NCBI GenBank assembly: GCA_017303415.1
Contig: JAFLBJ010000001.1
Location: forward strand, 1,612,001-1,676,000
Reading direction: 5' to 3'
Source of the DNA: Chitinophagales bacterium
GTDB taxonomy: Bacteria > Bacteroidota > Bacteroidia > Chitinophagales > Chitinophagaceae
DNA: 64,000 nt
Shown: one piece after another, positions 36,137-44,491 of the stretch
Numbering within the stretch: the stretch's first letter is position 1
Layout of the letters: each line of letters opens with the position of its first letter
Made by a program: the position numbers and the translations under genes
Notes under the pieces: generated by a model
Told to the model about the DNA's origin: nothing
The model's database searches: none
The model's input: only the letters and a program-made list of their open reading frames with translations

Positions 36137-36571
36137 TTAAAAAGAGGGGAGGGCAGATAATTCTACAAGTTCGGTTGTTTCCTTTCGCCAGGCGCGTGTA
36201 TAATCGCCATTTGTGATGACGAGGTAGGTGACGGGAATAGAAACATGATAGCGGAGAATCTGGTCAAAGACCTTTTCGGCCAGGGGTTCTGTCTGGGCTT
36301 TGCATTCCACCATCATCCAGGGTTGATGGTCCTTATCGTACACGAGAATATCAAACCGCTTGTTCAATTCGCCAAGCTTCATTTGTTTTTCCACGGCGAT
36401 CAATGCTTCGGGGAATTGCAGGGTTTGAACCAGGTATTGAATAAAATTCTGTCGGACCCACTCCTCCGGTGTGAGTACCACCCATTGTTTCCTCAGCGGA
36501 TCAAAGAGTTGATCACGACCCTGTTCTTTGCGAATGCGAAAGTTTGGGGAAGGGAAAGAGATTTTGATCAT
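36137..36571 (-). CDS. HsdR_N-like PD-(D/E)XK nuclease-domain protein
   Basis: 144 residues. The core has the nuclease pattern Asp74 (RFDILVYD), then Glu89 and Lys91 in MMVECKAQ, with the N-terminal pattern DPLRKQWVVLTPEEWVRQ typical of the stand-alone HSDR_N_2 group in Bacteroidota. These are not full type I restriction enzymes: no helicase part and no methylase or specificity gene nearby. Function of the small form is unknown. It sits alone between two repeats. Confidence 0.8.
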   Translation of the reverse strand: MIKISFPSPNFRIRKEQGRDQLFDPLRKQWVVLTPEEWVRQNFIQYLVQTLQFPEALIAVEKQMKLGELNKRFDILVYDKDHQPWMMVECKAQTEPLAEKVFDQILRYHVSIPVTYLVITNGDYTRAWRKETTELVELSALPSF

Positions 36572-36581
36572 ATATTAAAAT

Positions 36582-36799
36582 TTACCGCAAGGGCGCAAGG
36601 GCGCGAAGTTCACCGCAGAGAACAAGAGAACGCAGAGTTACGCAGAGTGATTAAAGATTCTTGACATGGTATTTAAATACCTGTGTTTACTTTGGAATTA
36701 GATTAATTATTAAAAAAACCAAAATAAATAAGAGAGTATCACTCTGCGTAACTCTGCGTTCTCTTGTTCTCTGCGGTGAACTTTGCGCCCTTGCGGTTA
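36582..36799. repeat. Nested inverted repeat, GCAGAG family with CGCAAGGGCG ends
   Basis: Outer arms ACCGCAAGGGCGC (from 36584) and GCGCCCTTGCGGT (to 36797); inner arms CACCGCAGAGAACAAGAGAA (36611-36650) and its complement (36740-36778). The AT-rich middle has no gene. It lies between gdhA and the HsdR_N gene, both on the minus strand. Confidence 0.9.
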
Positions 36800-36818
36800 A
36801 ACAACTTACACACAAATC

Positions 36819-38240
36819 TTAAGGGAAGATACCTAACTCCACATAACTCGTAGCCACCTTATTGATCGCAACAACGTAGGCGGCAGTACGCATATCCGGG
36901 ATATCGTGATTTGCTTTCCAGGTATCCATTACTTCGCGGGTGGCGTTGATCATGGTTTCTTCCAGGCCGCTATGAACCAGGGAAACTTCATCAGGCCCAT
37001 GCATGATAAACTCTCTTTCGCTGGGGGATACCTGTTTTCCGGTCAGCACTTCCATTTGGCTGAGGATATGGCTGTTGAGGTTTTCGGTAAAGCGTTTTTC
37101 CAGACGGCCATAGCGTACATGGCTCAGGTTCTTTAACCATTCAAAATAGGAAACGGTCACCCCGCCGGCATTGAGGAACATATCGGGAATGACAAGGGTT
37201 CCTTTTTTGATCAGCACTTCATCCGCTTCGGGAGTGATAGGTCCGTTGGCGGCTTCTCCAATGATCTTTGCCTTGATGCGGTCCGCATTGCTGGCATTGA
37301 TCACATTCTCCAGGGCTGCGGGGATCAGGATATCACATTCCAGTTCCAGTGCTTCCAGGCTCTTCTCGATATTATTTGCGCCGGGATAGTTGAGAATCGA
37401 CCCCGTCGTTTTTCTATGTTGAAATACAGCATCTACATCCAGACCATCTTCGTTGTGAATGGCCCCTTCATATTCGGCGATGGCGGTTACCTTGGCACCG
37501 GCCTTTTGAAAATAATAACCAGAATGGTAACCCACATTACCCAAACCCTGAACGATAACACGTTTTCCTAATAATCCTGTAGTCAGCCCCAGGTTCTTCA
37601 TGACATCCTCCATACCACACACTTCACGCACGCCATAGAATACACCGAGGCCGGTGGCTTCACGGCGTCCACGCACCCCGCCTTGTGAAACTGGTTTACC
37701 TGTAACACAACCCAACCCATCGATCTCTCCGGGTTTCAAAGTGGTATAGGTATCTACGATCCAGGCCATTTCACGTTCGCCCGTTCCGTAATCAGGTGCA
37801 GGTACATCTGTACCGGGTCCGATAAAATTCTTTTTTACCAACTCGGAGGTATAACGACGGGTGATCTTTTCCAGTTCATAAGGAGAATACTTCCGGGGAT
37901 TGATCTTGATACCGCCTTTACCACCTCCAAAAGGAACGTTAACGATAGCGCATTTATAGGTCATCAGCGAAGCAAGGGCCATCACCTCATCCTGGTTTAC
38001 CTCGGCGGCAAAACGGATACCCCCTTTACAGGGCGCTTTGTGATGGGAGTGTTGTACCCGGTATGCTTCGATCACTTCTATCCGGCCATCATCCATCTTT
38101 ACCGGAAATCGCATCCGGTAAACGGCATTACAGGCTTTGATCTGTTCCAGAATCCCTTTGTCCCATTTGGTGAACTTGGCTGCTTTGTCAAAACTTTTAC
38201 ATACGTCGCCGAAAAAACTGTAATCGGTATTTGCTGACAT
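36819..38240 (-). CDS. gdhA: Glutamate dehydrogenase (Glu/Leu/Phe/Val family)
   Basis: 473 residues. The substrate-binding segment is APCKGGIRFAAEVNQDEV with Lys near 93, followed by NVPFGGGKGGIKI with the catalytic lysine, and PAPDYGTGEREMAWI holds the catalytic Asp. The coenzyme site is VIVQGLGNVGYHSG (GxGNVG, about 232). It links glutamate and 2-oxoglutarate, so it connects nitrogen metabolism with the sucAB step. The coenzyme (NAD or NADP) cannot be told with confidence. It begins 41 bases after ccmD and could be part of that transcript. Confidence 0.93.
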   Translation of the reverse strand: MSANTDYSFFGDVCKSFDKAAKFTKWDKGILEQIKACNAVYRMRFPVKMDDGRIEVIEAYRVQHSHHKAPCKGGIRFAAEVNQDEVMALASLMTYKCAIVNVPFGGGKGGIKINPRKYSPYELEKITRRYTSELVKKNFIGPGTDVPAPDYGTGEREMAWIVDTYTTLKPGEIDGLGCVTGKPVSQGGVRGRREATGLGVFYGVREVCGMEDVMKNLGLTTGLLGKRVIVQGLGNVGYHSGYYFQKAGAKVTAIAEYEGAIHNEDGLDVDAVFQHRKTTGSILNYPGANNIEKSLEALELECDILIPAALENVINASNADRIKAKIIGEAANGPITPEADEVLIKKGTLVIPDMFLNAGGVTVSYFEWLKNLSHVRYGRLEKRFTENLNSHILSQMEVLTGKQVSPSEREFIMHGPDEVSLVHSGLEETMINATREVMDTWKANHDIPDMRTAAYVVAINKVATSYVELGIFP

Positions 38241-38281
38241 GTGTTGTGATTTTTAAATGATATGATATGGCAAGTGTTTGC

Positions 38282-38500
38282 TTATTTTTCTTTTTCCAGC
38301 CTGGAAATTTTCCGGTCGATACGCACCAGATAGAGGACAAGTCCGAGCAGGATGGTCAGGATCACGGCGACCACGACATATATTTTTCCATTGCTGCGCA
38401 TCAGGTCAGCCATTTCGGCCTGGCCATTGGCATCGGTCTGTGCAAACAGACCGGTAGCAAGCAAGAAGGTCAGGAGTAAAGTGAGTATTCTGCGTATCAT
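38282..38500 (-). CDS. ccmD: CcmD-family protein
   Basis: 72 residues: a first hydrophobic segment that may be a signal (cut near LFAQ), then one transmembrane helix (about 41-60) and a basic tail RIDRKISRLEKEK. This is the pattern of the small cytochrome c maturation protein that helps CcmC and the heme-export complex. Its ATG overlaps the ccmC stop by four bases (ATGA), so it is translationally coupled. Confidence 0.8.
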   Translation of the reverse strand: MIRRILTLLLTFLLATGLFAQTDANGQAEMADLMRSNGKIYVVVAVILTILLGLVLYLVRIDRKISRLEKEK

Positions 38501-39192
38501 GGGTTCAAAATTGATTTGTCTTTAATATAACGTATCCGGATCTTGATAGTCGTGATCCAAACAGCCAGAAGGGTCCAACCCGCGATAGCCGGATAAAAGA
38601 CCATGCGTAGCCTGGCATCAGCCGCTTTGAAATCAAGAGCAGGGTTTCCCTCGCTTCCGCCCGGGTGCAAACTGGGGAGAACCCTGGGGAGTATCCAAAT
38701 GGAGGGAAACAACATGGCAAAAGCAAAAATGTTGTACACCGCGCTCACGCGGGCTTTTTTATCAATATCCTGAATGGAATCGCGAAGTACGAGATAAGCG
38801 AAATAGATCAGCAGGGCGATAGCGGCACCGATCAGTTTCGGTTCTTTGGCAATGATGCTAAACGTGATATTGGGGATATTGGGGTCGGCCCAGGTATAAT
38901 TCATCCAGATGGCCCCGGTGGCATAACCCAGGATACCGAGAATGATTCCCACGACGGCATATTCCCGGCTGCAAATATCCGAGCGCAGATCACCCGTACG
39001 CAGGTATTTGATGGCGTGTACCACGGAAATGATGAAGAGTATCATCATGGCAAACCACATACAGACATGGAAATACAGATTGCGGATGGTTTCTTCCAAT
39101 TGAGGGAGGCGGGGCACTTCTCCTAATATTCCAACCGTGAAGGTATAGACCAGGAGAAGTACACTAGCTATTTTCCACCAGGATCTTCGCAT
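38497..39192 (-). CDS. ccmC: Cytochrome c assembly protein CcmC/CcsA-type
   Basis: 231 residues with six or so membrane segments. HVCMWFAMMILF and WMNYTWADPN (the WGxxWxWD-type heme-handling loop, here with the variant GAIWMNYTW) place it in the CcmC/CcsA heme-handling family. It presents heme for cytochrome c maturation at the periplasmic face. Overlaps ccmD by four bases. A heptad palindrome (39307-39434) separates it from ccmB upstream. Confidence 0.88.
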   Translation of the reverse strand: MRRSWWKIASVLLLVYTFTVGILGEVPRLPQLEETIRNLYFHVCMWFAMMILFIISVVHAIKYLRTGDLRSDICSREYAVVGIILGILGYATGAIWMNYTWADPNIPNITFSIIAKEPKLIGAAIALLIYFAYLVLRDSIQDIDKKARVSAVYNIFAFAMLFPSIWILPRVLPSLHPGGSEGNPALDFKAADARLRMVFYPAIAGWTLLAVWITTIKIRIRYIKDKSILNP

Positions 39193-39306
39193 AAAGAAAA
39201 ATTGGTAAAGGTCGACAATGCCGCGCGGGTTTTAGCGGTATTGGGCCTGCAATCGTTGCGCAAATTTAGGGTAATTAGGTTTTTTGGAGTAAGAATTCGT
39301 TTTTTT

Positions 39307-39434
39307 GGATGGTGGATGTTGGATGCTGGATGTTGGATGATGGATGTTGGAGGACTAATGACCAAAGTTGGAAAGCCGGACTTCGGACCCCGGTCCCCCG
39401 TCATCCAACATCCATCATCCAACATCCAACATCC
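39307..39434. repeat. Heptad-array palindrome D
   Basis: Left arm 39307-39351 (GGATGTTGGATG words) and right arm 39399-39434 (CATCCAACATCC words). It splits the ccmB-ccmC cluster, lying five bases past the ccmB stop. Confidence 0.93.
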
Positions 39435-39439
39435 CGCCC

Positions 39440-40096
39440 CTAATCCTTCCACAAAAACGGAAAAAGAATCACCGCCAGCACAATGATCAGCGCATCCAGT
39501 GCCAATAAAAGAAGGATGACATTAACGGGCATGGAACCGGTAAGTGTAAACACGGAGCGGGACAGTCGCATCAGCAGGATCAACTGGGGAATGATAATGG
39601 GGAAACCCAAAATGGCCATGATGGCCGCGTTTTGCTGGGCCTTGGCCGCTATCGCTGCCAAAAAAGTAAATACCAGCGACAGGCTCCAACTCCCGATCAA
39701 TACCAGTCCGACAAAAGGCCCCATTTTTTGCACGGGATTATCCAGAAAAAGCACAAAAAGAAGCAGGCTGAGCAGGCTCATCAAAACCATCAGCAGGGTA
39801 TTGAAGAAAAGTTTGGAAAGAACAAAGGCCGAAGGGGGTATAATGGAATAAAAATAGAGCATACGGCCCCGGCTTTCCTGCAAGAAACTCTTGGCCACCG
39901 CATTGATACAGATAAACAACTGTATCACCCAGAAAAGTCCGTTCCAGACCCGGCTTTCGGGGGTTTCCAACGCCATGTACAATACAAAAGTGGTGGAACC
40001 GATGTATAGTAAGATTCCATAAAAGCTATACTGTTGCCGGATCTCCAATAAGAGGTCCTTGCGAAAGAGGGTCCATATTTGTCGCAGGAGTGTCAT
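39440..40096 (-). CDS. ccmB: Heme exporter membrane protein CcmB
   Basis: 218 residues with six hydrophobic segments. The opening LFRKDLLLEIRQQYSFYGILLY is the cytoplasmic start of CcmB, and FFNTLLMVLMSLLSLLLFVLF and LGFPIIIPQLILL are typical helices. It forms the membrane part of the CcmAB heme-export ATPase. CcmA is not in this window. The start codon shares one base with the tdk stop (TAATG), so it is coupled to tdk. Confidence 0.9.
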   Translation of the reverse strand: MTLLRQIWTLFRKDLLLEIRQQYSFYGILLYIGSTTFVLYMALETPESRVWNGLFWVIQLFICINAVAKSFLQESRGRMLYFYSIIPPSAFVLSKLFFNTLLMVLMSLLSLLLFVLFLDNPVQKMGPFVGLVLIGSWSLSLVFTFLAAIAAKAQQNAAIMAILGFPIIIPQLILLMRLSRSVFTLTGSMPVNVILLLLALDALIIVLAVILFPFLWKD

Positions 40097-40665
40097 TAGC
40101 GTTCCAGGCTATAACAATGACGGCAAAGGGGTTCGTACACATCCTTTTCACCCAGCATCACCTGGTCATCGTTGGGGATTTTGCGGTATGAGTAACTGGC
40201 GATATTGCCACAACGCATGCAGATAGCATGTAGTTTCGTCACGTAATCCGCCTTGGCCATCAGGAAAGGCATTTGCCCGAAGGGCTTACCCATATAATCC
40301 ATGTCCAGTCCGGCTACGATCACCCGGATACCCCGGAAGGCCAACTCATCACAGACCTCAGCGATCTCGGGATCAAAGAACTGGGCTTCGTCAATACCCA
40401 CCACATCTACGGTTTGGGCAAGTAGGAGTATTTTTTGAGAATTGTCAACAGGCGTGGAGAGAATGGCATTTTCATCATGCGAAACGATCTTTTCTTCATC
40501 ATACCGGGTATCGATCCCGGGTTTGAAGATCTCCACTTTTTGGTTGGCGATGCGGGCCCTTTTCAGTCGGCGGATCAATTCCTCCGTCTTTCCCGAAAAC
40601 ATCGACCCGCAGATCACTTCGATCCAGCCTCTTTTTTCCCCATGAATGCGCGGTTCGATAAACAT
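40096..40665 (-). CDS. tdk: Thymidine kinase
   Basis: 189 residues of the type II (tetrameric) kinase. P-loop GSMFSGKT (20-27), DEAQFFD in Walker B position, and two Cys pairs (CMRC, CRHC) for structural zinc near the C-terminus. It salvages thymidine with ATP. Its end overlaps ccmB by one base; the pairing with heme genes is positional rather than functional. Confidence 0.95.
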   Translation of the reverse strand: MFIEPRIHGEKRGWIEVICGSMFSGKTEELIRRLKRARIANQKVEIFKPGIDTRYDEEKIVSHDENAILSTPVDNSQKILLLAQTVDVVGIDEAQFFDPEIAEVCDELAFRGIRVIVAGLDMDYMGKPFGQMPFLMAKADYVTKLHAICMRCGNIASYSYRKIPNDDQVMLGEKDVYEPLCRHCYSLER

Positions 40666-40757
40666 TGTTAATATTTTGGTACCAATGCCCCAATTATGGC
40701 GTCATTGGCAAACAGTTTGTAACTTTCAGCGAAACGCTCAAAAGTAAGGGAAATCTC

Positions 40758-41408
40758 ATGGAAAGAATCAAGGCACTTATTGATAAATTGAAGCAACAGG
40801 CTGACCAGCAGGCTGATGCCGGCCAAATGCTCCTGACGGTACAGTCACTACAACAAGCCCTGCAACAGGTACAGGCCCAAAAGGGAAGAACCCTTGGTAC
40901 CTCCAAAGTAGCAGTGGTTTATCCCGCCTCCGGTGCGCGCATGGCCATGGTACAGGTAGAAGAGGAAATTGTCATCGAAGAAAAAAAGATCGAAGCACCG
41001 GTAGCCCCGCCCGCTTATAGCTATGATCCCATACTGGAAATACCTACATTGACCCATCAAAAAACTTCCAGGGAGATCAATGAAGCCCTGGCAGAACAAA
41101 ATACTTCCATCAACGACCGGTTGAGTGTACCAAAAAGCGAAGTGGGCGGTACCCTTATCGGCGACCCGGTACAGGACCTGCGCAAAGCCATTGGGATCAA
41201 TGACCGGTTTACATTTATCAGTGAACTATTTCGGGGAGATGAGGCCATGTATGAAAGAAGCCTGAAGACCATCAATAATTTCGGGGTCCACTCCGAAGCC
41301 GAATATTGGATCAGCCGCGAATTGGAAATCAAACTCGGTTGGGATGCCGGCAGCGAAACCGTTATCCATTTTTATCAGTTGGTGAAGCGGAGGTTTGGGG
41401 GGAGGTAG
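40758..41408 (+). CDS. Conserved hypothetical protein with helical N-terminus
   Basis: 216 residues from ATG 40758; upstream in-frame Met codons lie in the tdk leader. Residues 1-45 are a coiled-coil-like Gln-rich helix (MERIKALIDKLKQQADQQAD). A proline-rich central part (APVAPPAYSYDPILEIPTL) follows, then a C-terminal domain with AIGINDRFTFISELFRGDEAMYERSLKTI. This C-terminal block looks like a common Bacteroidota protein family without a named function. Divergent from tdk and followed by palindrome E. Confidence 0.65.
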   Translation: MERIKALIDKLKQQADQQADAGQMLLTVQSLQQALQQVQAQKGRTLGTSKVAVVYPASGARMAMVQVEEEIVIEEKKIEAPVAPPAYSYDPILEIPTLTHQKTSREINEALAEQNTSINDRLSVPKSEVGGTLIGDPVQDLRKAIGINDRFTFISELFRGDEAMYERSLKTINNFGVHSEAEYWISRELEIKLGWDAGSETVIHFYQLVKRRFGGR

Positions 41409-41409
41409 G

Positions 41410-41730
41410 GGGCGGATGACTGATGACGGATGACGGATGTTGGATGGTGGATGACAGATGACAGATGACGGATGACGGATGTTGGATGTTGGATGTTGGA
41501 TGATGGATGTTGGAGTCTTGCTGTGTGAGACCTCTGGTCTCGCACGATTGTCTTGTCGCCTCTGGCGACTCGATTTCAGATCATTTAAATTTATTCTTAC
41601 TATTTATATGTCGCCAGAGGCGACGGGAGAAAAGTGCGAGACCGGAGGTCTCGCACAGCAAGATTCCAACATCCAACATCCAACATCCAACATCCGTCAT
41701 CTGTCATCTGTCATCCTTCATCTGCCATCC
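41410..41730. repeat. Heptad-array palindrome E, split by a REP-type insertion
   Basis: Left array 41410-41515 and right array 41664-41730 are facing GATGACG/GATGTTG tandem words. Between them sits the 148-base REP-type palindrome (41516-41663). Removing the inner part would rejoin the arms into one hairpin, so the inner element looks inserted. The right edge supplies the last residues and stop of waaA. Confidence 0.93.
41516..41663. repeat. Facing pairs of REP-like hairpins (MITE/BIME-like)
   Basis: Outer hairpins GTGAGACC-TCT-GGTCTCGCAC (41523-41545) and GTGCGAGACC-GGA-GGTCTCGCAC (41634-41656), inner ones GTCGCC-TCT-GGCGAC (41555-41569) and GTCGCC-AGA-GGCGAC (41610-41624), with TCTTGCTGTG at one end and CACAGCAAGA at the other. 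The middle is AT-rich with no gene. One half matches the pair at 18409-18470. Confidence 0.93.
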
Positions 41731-42982
41731 CTGATCTCCACCCCCCCAATATCCCCTCCGTCGCGCCACGACCCATTTTTACATACTCCGAAGCCTGTTG
41801 CGCCGCAACTTTTCGCGCTTGTTCATCATTAAATAAGCCATCCAACACTTGCTTCATCTCCTCTTTATTTTTCACCACAAATCCTGCCCCGCATTTCACC
41901 AATTCCACTGCTTCCCGAAAGCGCTGATAATTTGGCCCAAATAAAACCGGCACTCCATACACCGCTGCTTCCAGTGTATTGTGGATGCCGCTCCCAAATC
42001 CCCCACCGATATAACTGACGGTGGCCACCCGGTACAAGGAAGATAACATGCCAATATTGTCAATGATCAGTACCCGGGCTGAAGTTCCTTCGGTGTACCG
42101 CGAATAGCGTATGGTAGAGGGGAGGAGATCTTCTAATTCGGTCAGGTGTTTATCACTGATCTCATGCGGGGCGATTACGCATTTTATTTCCGGGAAATGC
42201 GACAATGCATCACTCAGTACGGCTTCATCTGCGGGCCAGGTACTTCCGGCTACCAACACGGTGTGACCATCACTAAAAGCCTGAACGATCGCGGGTACTA
42301 CAGATCCTTCTGCGATCTCCACCACCCGGTCAAACCGGGTATCACCTGCAATGGACACTGGCAATCCCGGGATATGTTTTTCCAACAGATCAAACGAGGC
42401 TTTGTCCTGAACAAACAGGCGCGTGAAAAATCCCAGCATTTGCCGGTGAAGACCGCCATACCATTTGAAAAATGGTTGGGCCGGACGAAAAATGGCGGAA
42501 AAAATATACAAGGGAATCTGCCGGTCATGGCAGCCCTTGAGATAATAAAACCAGTAATCGTATTTTACAAAGAAGACCTTTTCCGGCTTTACCAGATCGA
42601 GGAATCGCCTGGCATTGGCGGGTCCATCAAGCGGGAGATAGGTCACCAGGTCTGCCCCGGGATAATTTTTTCGCTGCTCATACCCGGAAGGAGAGAAGAA
42701 ACTTAGCAGGAGGCGATGGTTCGGATATTGTTTTCTGAGTTGCTCCAATACCGGCCGCCCCTGTTCAAATTCTCCCAAGGAGGAGCAATGCATCCATATC
42801 CATTTGTCCTTCTCTCCAATGGCTTTTCCCAGTTTTTCCCAAATGCCTTTTCGGCCTTCCACCCATAACCGGGCCTTGGTATTAAAGGGCGCTACCAGAC
42901 GGACAGCGGCCTGGTAAAGAAAAAGGGCGATATGGTAGAAAAACAGGGACAAAAAGGACGTTTTATATTGATGAAGTAACAA
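41711..42982 (-). CDS. waaA: 3-deoxy-D-manno-octulosonic acid transferase
   Basis: 413-423 residues. The only upstream starts are TTG codons; TTG 42952 gives the family N-terminus (MSLFFYHIALFLYQ), TTG 42982 the longest form. An N-terminal membrane anchor is followed by a GT-B fold with WMHCSSLGEFEQGRPVLEQL (nucleophile region near 60) and YIGGGFGSGIHNTLEAAVYG in the CMP-Kdo site. It adds Kdo to lipid A. The last residues (GMADEG) come from the heptad palindrome, so the natural C-terminus has probably been replaced. Divergent from the nucleotide-sugar operon. Confidence 0.92.
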   Translation of the reverse strand: MLLHQYKTSFLSLFFYHIALFLYQAAVRLVAPFNTKARLWVEGRKGIWEKLGKAIGEKDKWIWMHCSSLGEFEQGRPVLEQLRKQYPNHRLLLSFFSPSGYEQRKNYPGADLVTYLPLDGPANARRFLDLVKPEKVFFVKYDYWFYYLKGCHDRQIPLYIFSAIFRPAQPFFKWYGGLHRQMLGFFTRLFVQDKASFDLLEKHIPGLPVSIAGDTRFDRVVEIAEGSVVPAIVQAFSDGHTVLVAGSTWPADEAVLSDALSHFPEIKCVIAPHEISDKHLTELEDLLPSTIRYSRYTEGTSARVLIIDNIGMLSSLYRVATVSYIGGGFGSGIHNTLEAAVYGVPVLFGPNYQRFREAVELVKCGAGFVVKNKEEMKQVLDGLFNDEQARKVAAQQASEYVKMGRGATEGILGGWRSGMADEG

Positions 42983-43348
42983 AAATAGGTTGGGGGATGG
43001 TATTTGGATCTCAAAACTTGTCTATTAATTGTTTTGAACCACAGAGACACAGAGGATTATTGGTTATTTAGTCTGGTTTTTTGCATAATTCCCCGATAAC
43101 ATAATCGGATAACCCCCCAGCCAATAACCAATGATTATAAATTATTAATCAATATTCCTCTGTGTCTCTGTAGTTAATTAATACCTGCCTCAGCATATTG
43201 CCTCCTTGTTAATTCCCGCCCTAAACATGAAAACCAGCCATATTTTACTATTTTTGCGCCAGTTTTAGAGTGGCTTTTGCTTTTTTATGTAATTATAAAT
43301 CAAAGCTTACCTGCATGATTCGGGTAAAAGCCAATTAAATCCGACACT
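42983..43348. other. Divergent gap between waaA and the sugar operon
   Basis: Contains facing arms AACCACAGAGACACAGAGGA (43037-43056) and TCCTCTGTGTCTCTGTAGTT (43157-43176) of the CACAGAG family, and TATTTTTG (43249-43256), a -7 box for the operon 93 bases before the first ATG. No gene is seen. Confidence 0.7.
43249..43256 (+). promoter_or_regulatory. Putative -7 box of the nucleotide-sugar operon
   Basis: TATTTTTG matches TAnnTTTG. The leader to the ATG at 43349 would be about 90 bases, unusually long for this window. Confidence 0.5.
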
Positions 43349-44485
43349 ATGCGCCCGATACAAATGGTCGACCTGAAACAGCAGTACCACAAGATCAAAT
43401 CTGAAGTGGATGCCGCTGTGATCGCTGTGCTGGAAAGTTCCGCCTTTATCAACGGTAAACCGGTACAGGATTTTGCCAGTCAACTGGCTGCCTACACCGG
43501 GGCCAGGCATGTGATTCCCTGCGCCAATGGGACCGATGCCCTCCAGATCGCCATGATGGCGCTTGACCTCAAACCCGGTGACGAGGTCATTACCCCTTCC
43601 TTTACTTACATCGCCACAACTGAGGTCATAGCCCTGTTGCGTTTGACACCCGTATTTGTGGAAGTCGACCCCAAGACCTTTTGCATGGATCCCGTTTCGC
43701 TGGAAAAGGCGATCACCCCACGCACCAAGGCCATTGTACCCGTTCACCTGTATGGACATGCGGCACCCATGGAAGAGATCCTGGCCATTGCTGAAAAATA
43801 CAACCTGTATGTGATCGAAGACAATGCCCAGGCCATCGGGGGATCCTATACATTCTCTCATGGAGCGGTTAAAAAAACCGGTACCATCGGAGATATTGGC
43901 ACCACCTCCTTTTTCCCCTCCAAAAACCTGGGTGGGTATGGAGACGGAGGCGCCATCTTTACCCATGATGATAAGCTTGCCGAACAAATGCGGATGATCG
44001 CCAATCATGGGCAGAGTAAACGTTATTATCATGACCGGGTTGGATGTAATAGCCGGCTGGATACGCTGCAAGCCGCCATTTTGAACATCAAATTGCAGCA
44101 CCTTGACGAGTATATCCAGGCCCGCAGAGCGGCAGCCGATTGGTATGATAAAGCCTTTGCCGGTAATCCCCATATCACGGTGCCTTACCGGGCACCCTGG
44201 AGTGAACATGTCTTTCACCAATATACCCTGATCCTGGATGGCGTGGACCGCGATGGATTGAACCGCTACCTTGCGGAAAAGTCCATTCCCTCGATGATCT
44301 ATTATCCGGTTCCCGGACATAAGCAAAAAATGTTTGATGCGTTCCATACTACAGGGGTGTCTTTGCCCGTTACTGACTGGCTTACGGAGAGGGTCATTTC
44401 CTTACCGATACACACCGAACTGGATGAAGAACAACTCACTTATATAACAACCACCGTACTTGAATACATTAACCAAAACCCCTGA
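43349..44485 (+). CDS. DegT/DnrJ/EryC1-family sugar aminotransferase
   Basis: 378 residues. PLP-binding Lys192 sits in TTSFFPSKNLGGYGDGG, and ITPSFTYIAT, IEDNAQAIGG and the C-terminal IPSMIYYPVPGHKQ are family marks. Such enzymes put an amino group on nucleotide-linked 3- or 4-keto sugars. With two UDP-sugar dehydrogenases in the operon, an aminated uronic acid (WbpE-like) is a reasonable guess. First gene of the operon; the next starts six bases after its stop. Confidence 0.88.
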   Translation: MRPIQMVDLKQQYHKIKSEVDAAVIAVLESSAFINGKPVQDFASQLAAYTGARHVIPCANGTDALQIAMMALDLKPGDEVITPSFTYIATTEVIALLRLTPVFVEVDPKTFCMDPVSLEKAITPRTKAIVPVHLYGHAAPMEEILAIAEKYNLYVIEDNAQAIGGSYTFSHGAVKKTGTIGDIGTTSFFPSKNLGGYGDGGAIFTHDDKLAEQMRMIANHGQSKRYYHDRVGCNSRLDTLQAAILNIKLQHLDEYIQARRAAADWYDKAFAGNPHITVPYRAPWSEHVFHQYTLILDGVDRDGLNRYLAEKSIPSMIYYPVPGHKQKMFDAFHTTGVSLPVTDWLTERVISLPIHTELDEEQLTYITTTVLEYINQNP

Positions 44486-44491
44486 TCGTAC

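Noticed and set aside
36137-36571. Remnant of a type I restriction system
   Set aside because: Only the small HSDR_N-like domain is present, complete in itself, with no methylase or specificity gene nearby. Such stand-alone genes are normal in Bacteroidota.
41410-41730. Tandem words resembling a CRISPR array
   Set aside because: The units are seven bases with no unique spacers, and no cas genes are near. It is a palindromic tandem repeat.
43307-44347. A 346-residue open frame on the minus strand
   Set aside because: It lies antisense to the DegT aminotransferase gene, which has all catalytic motifs. It is a shadow frame.
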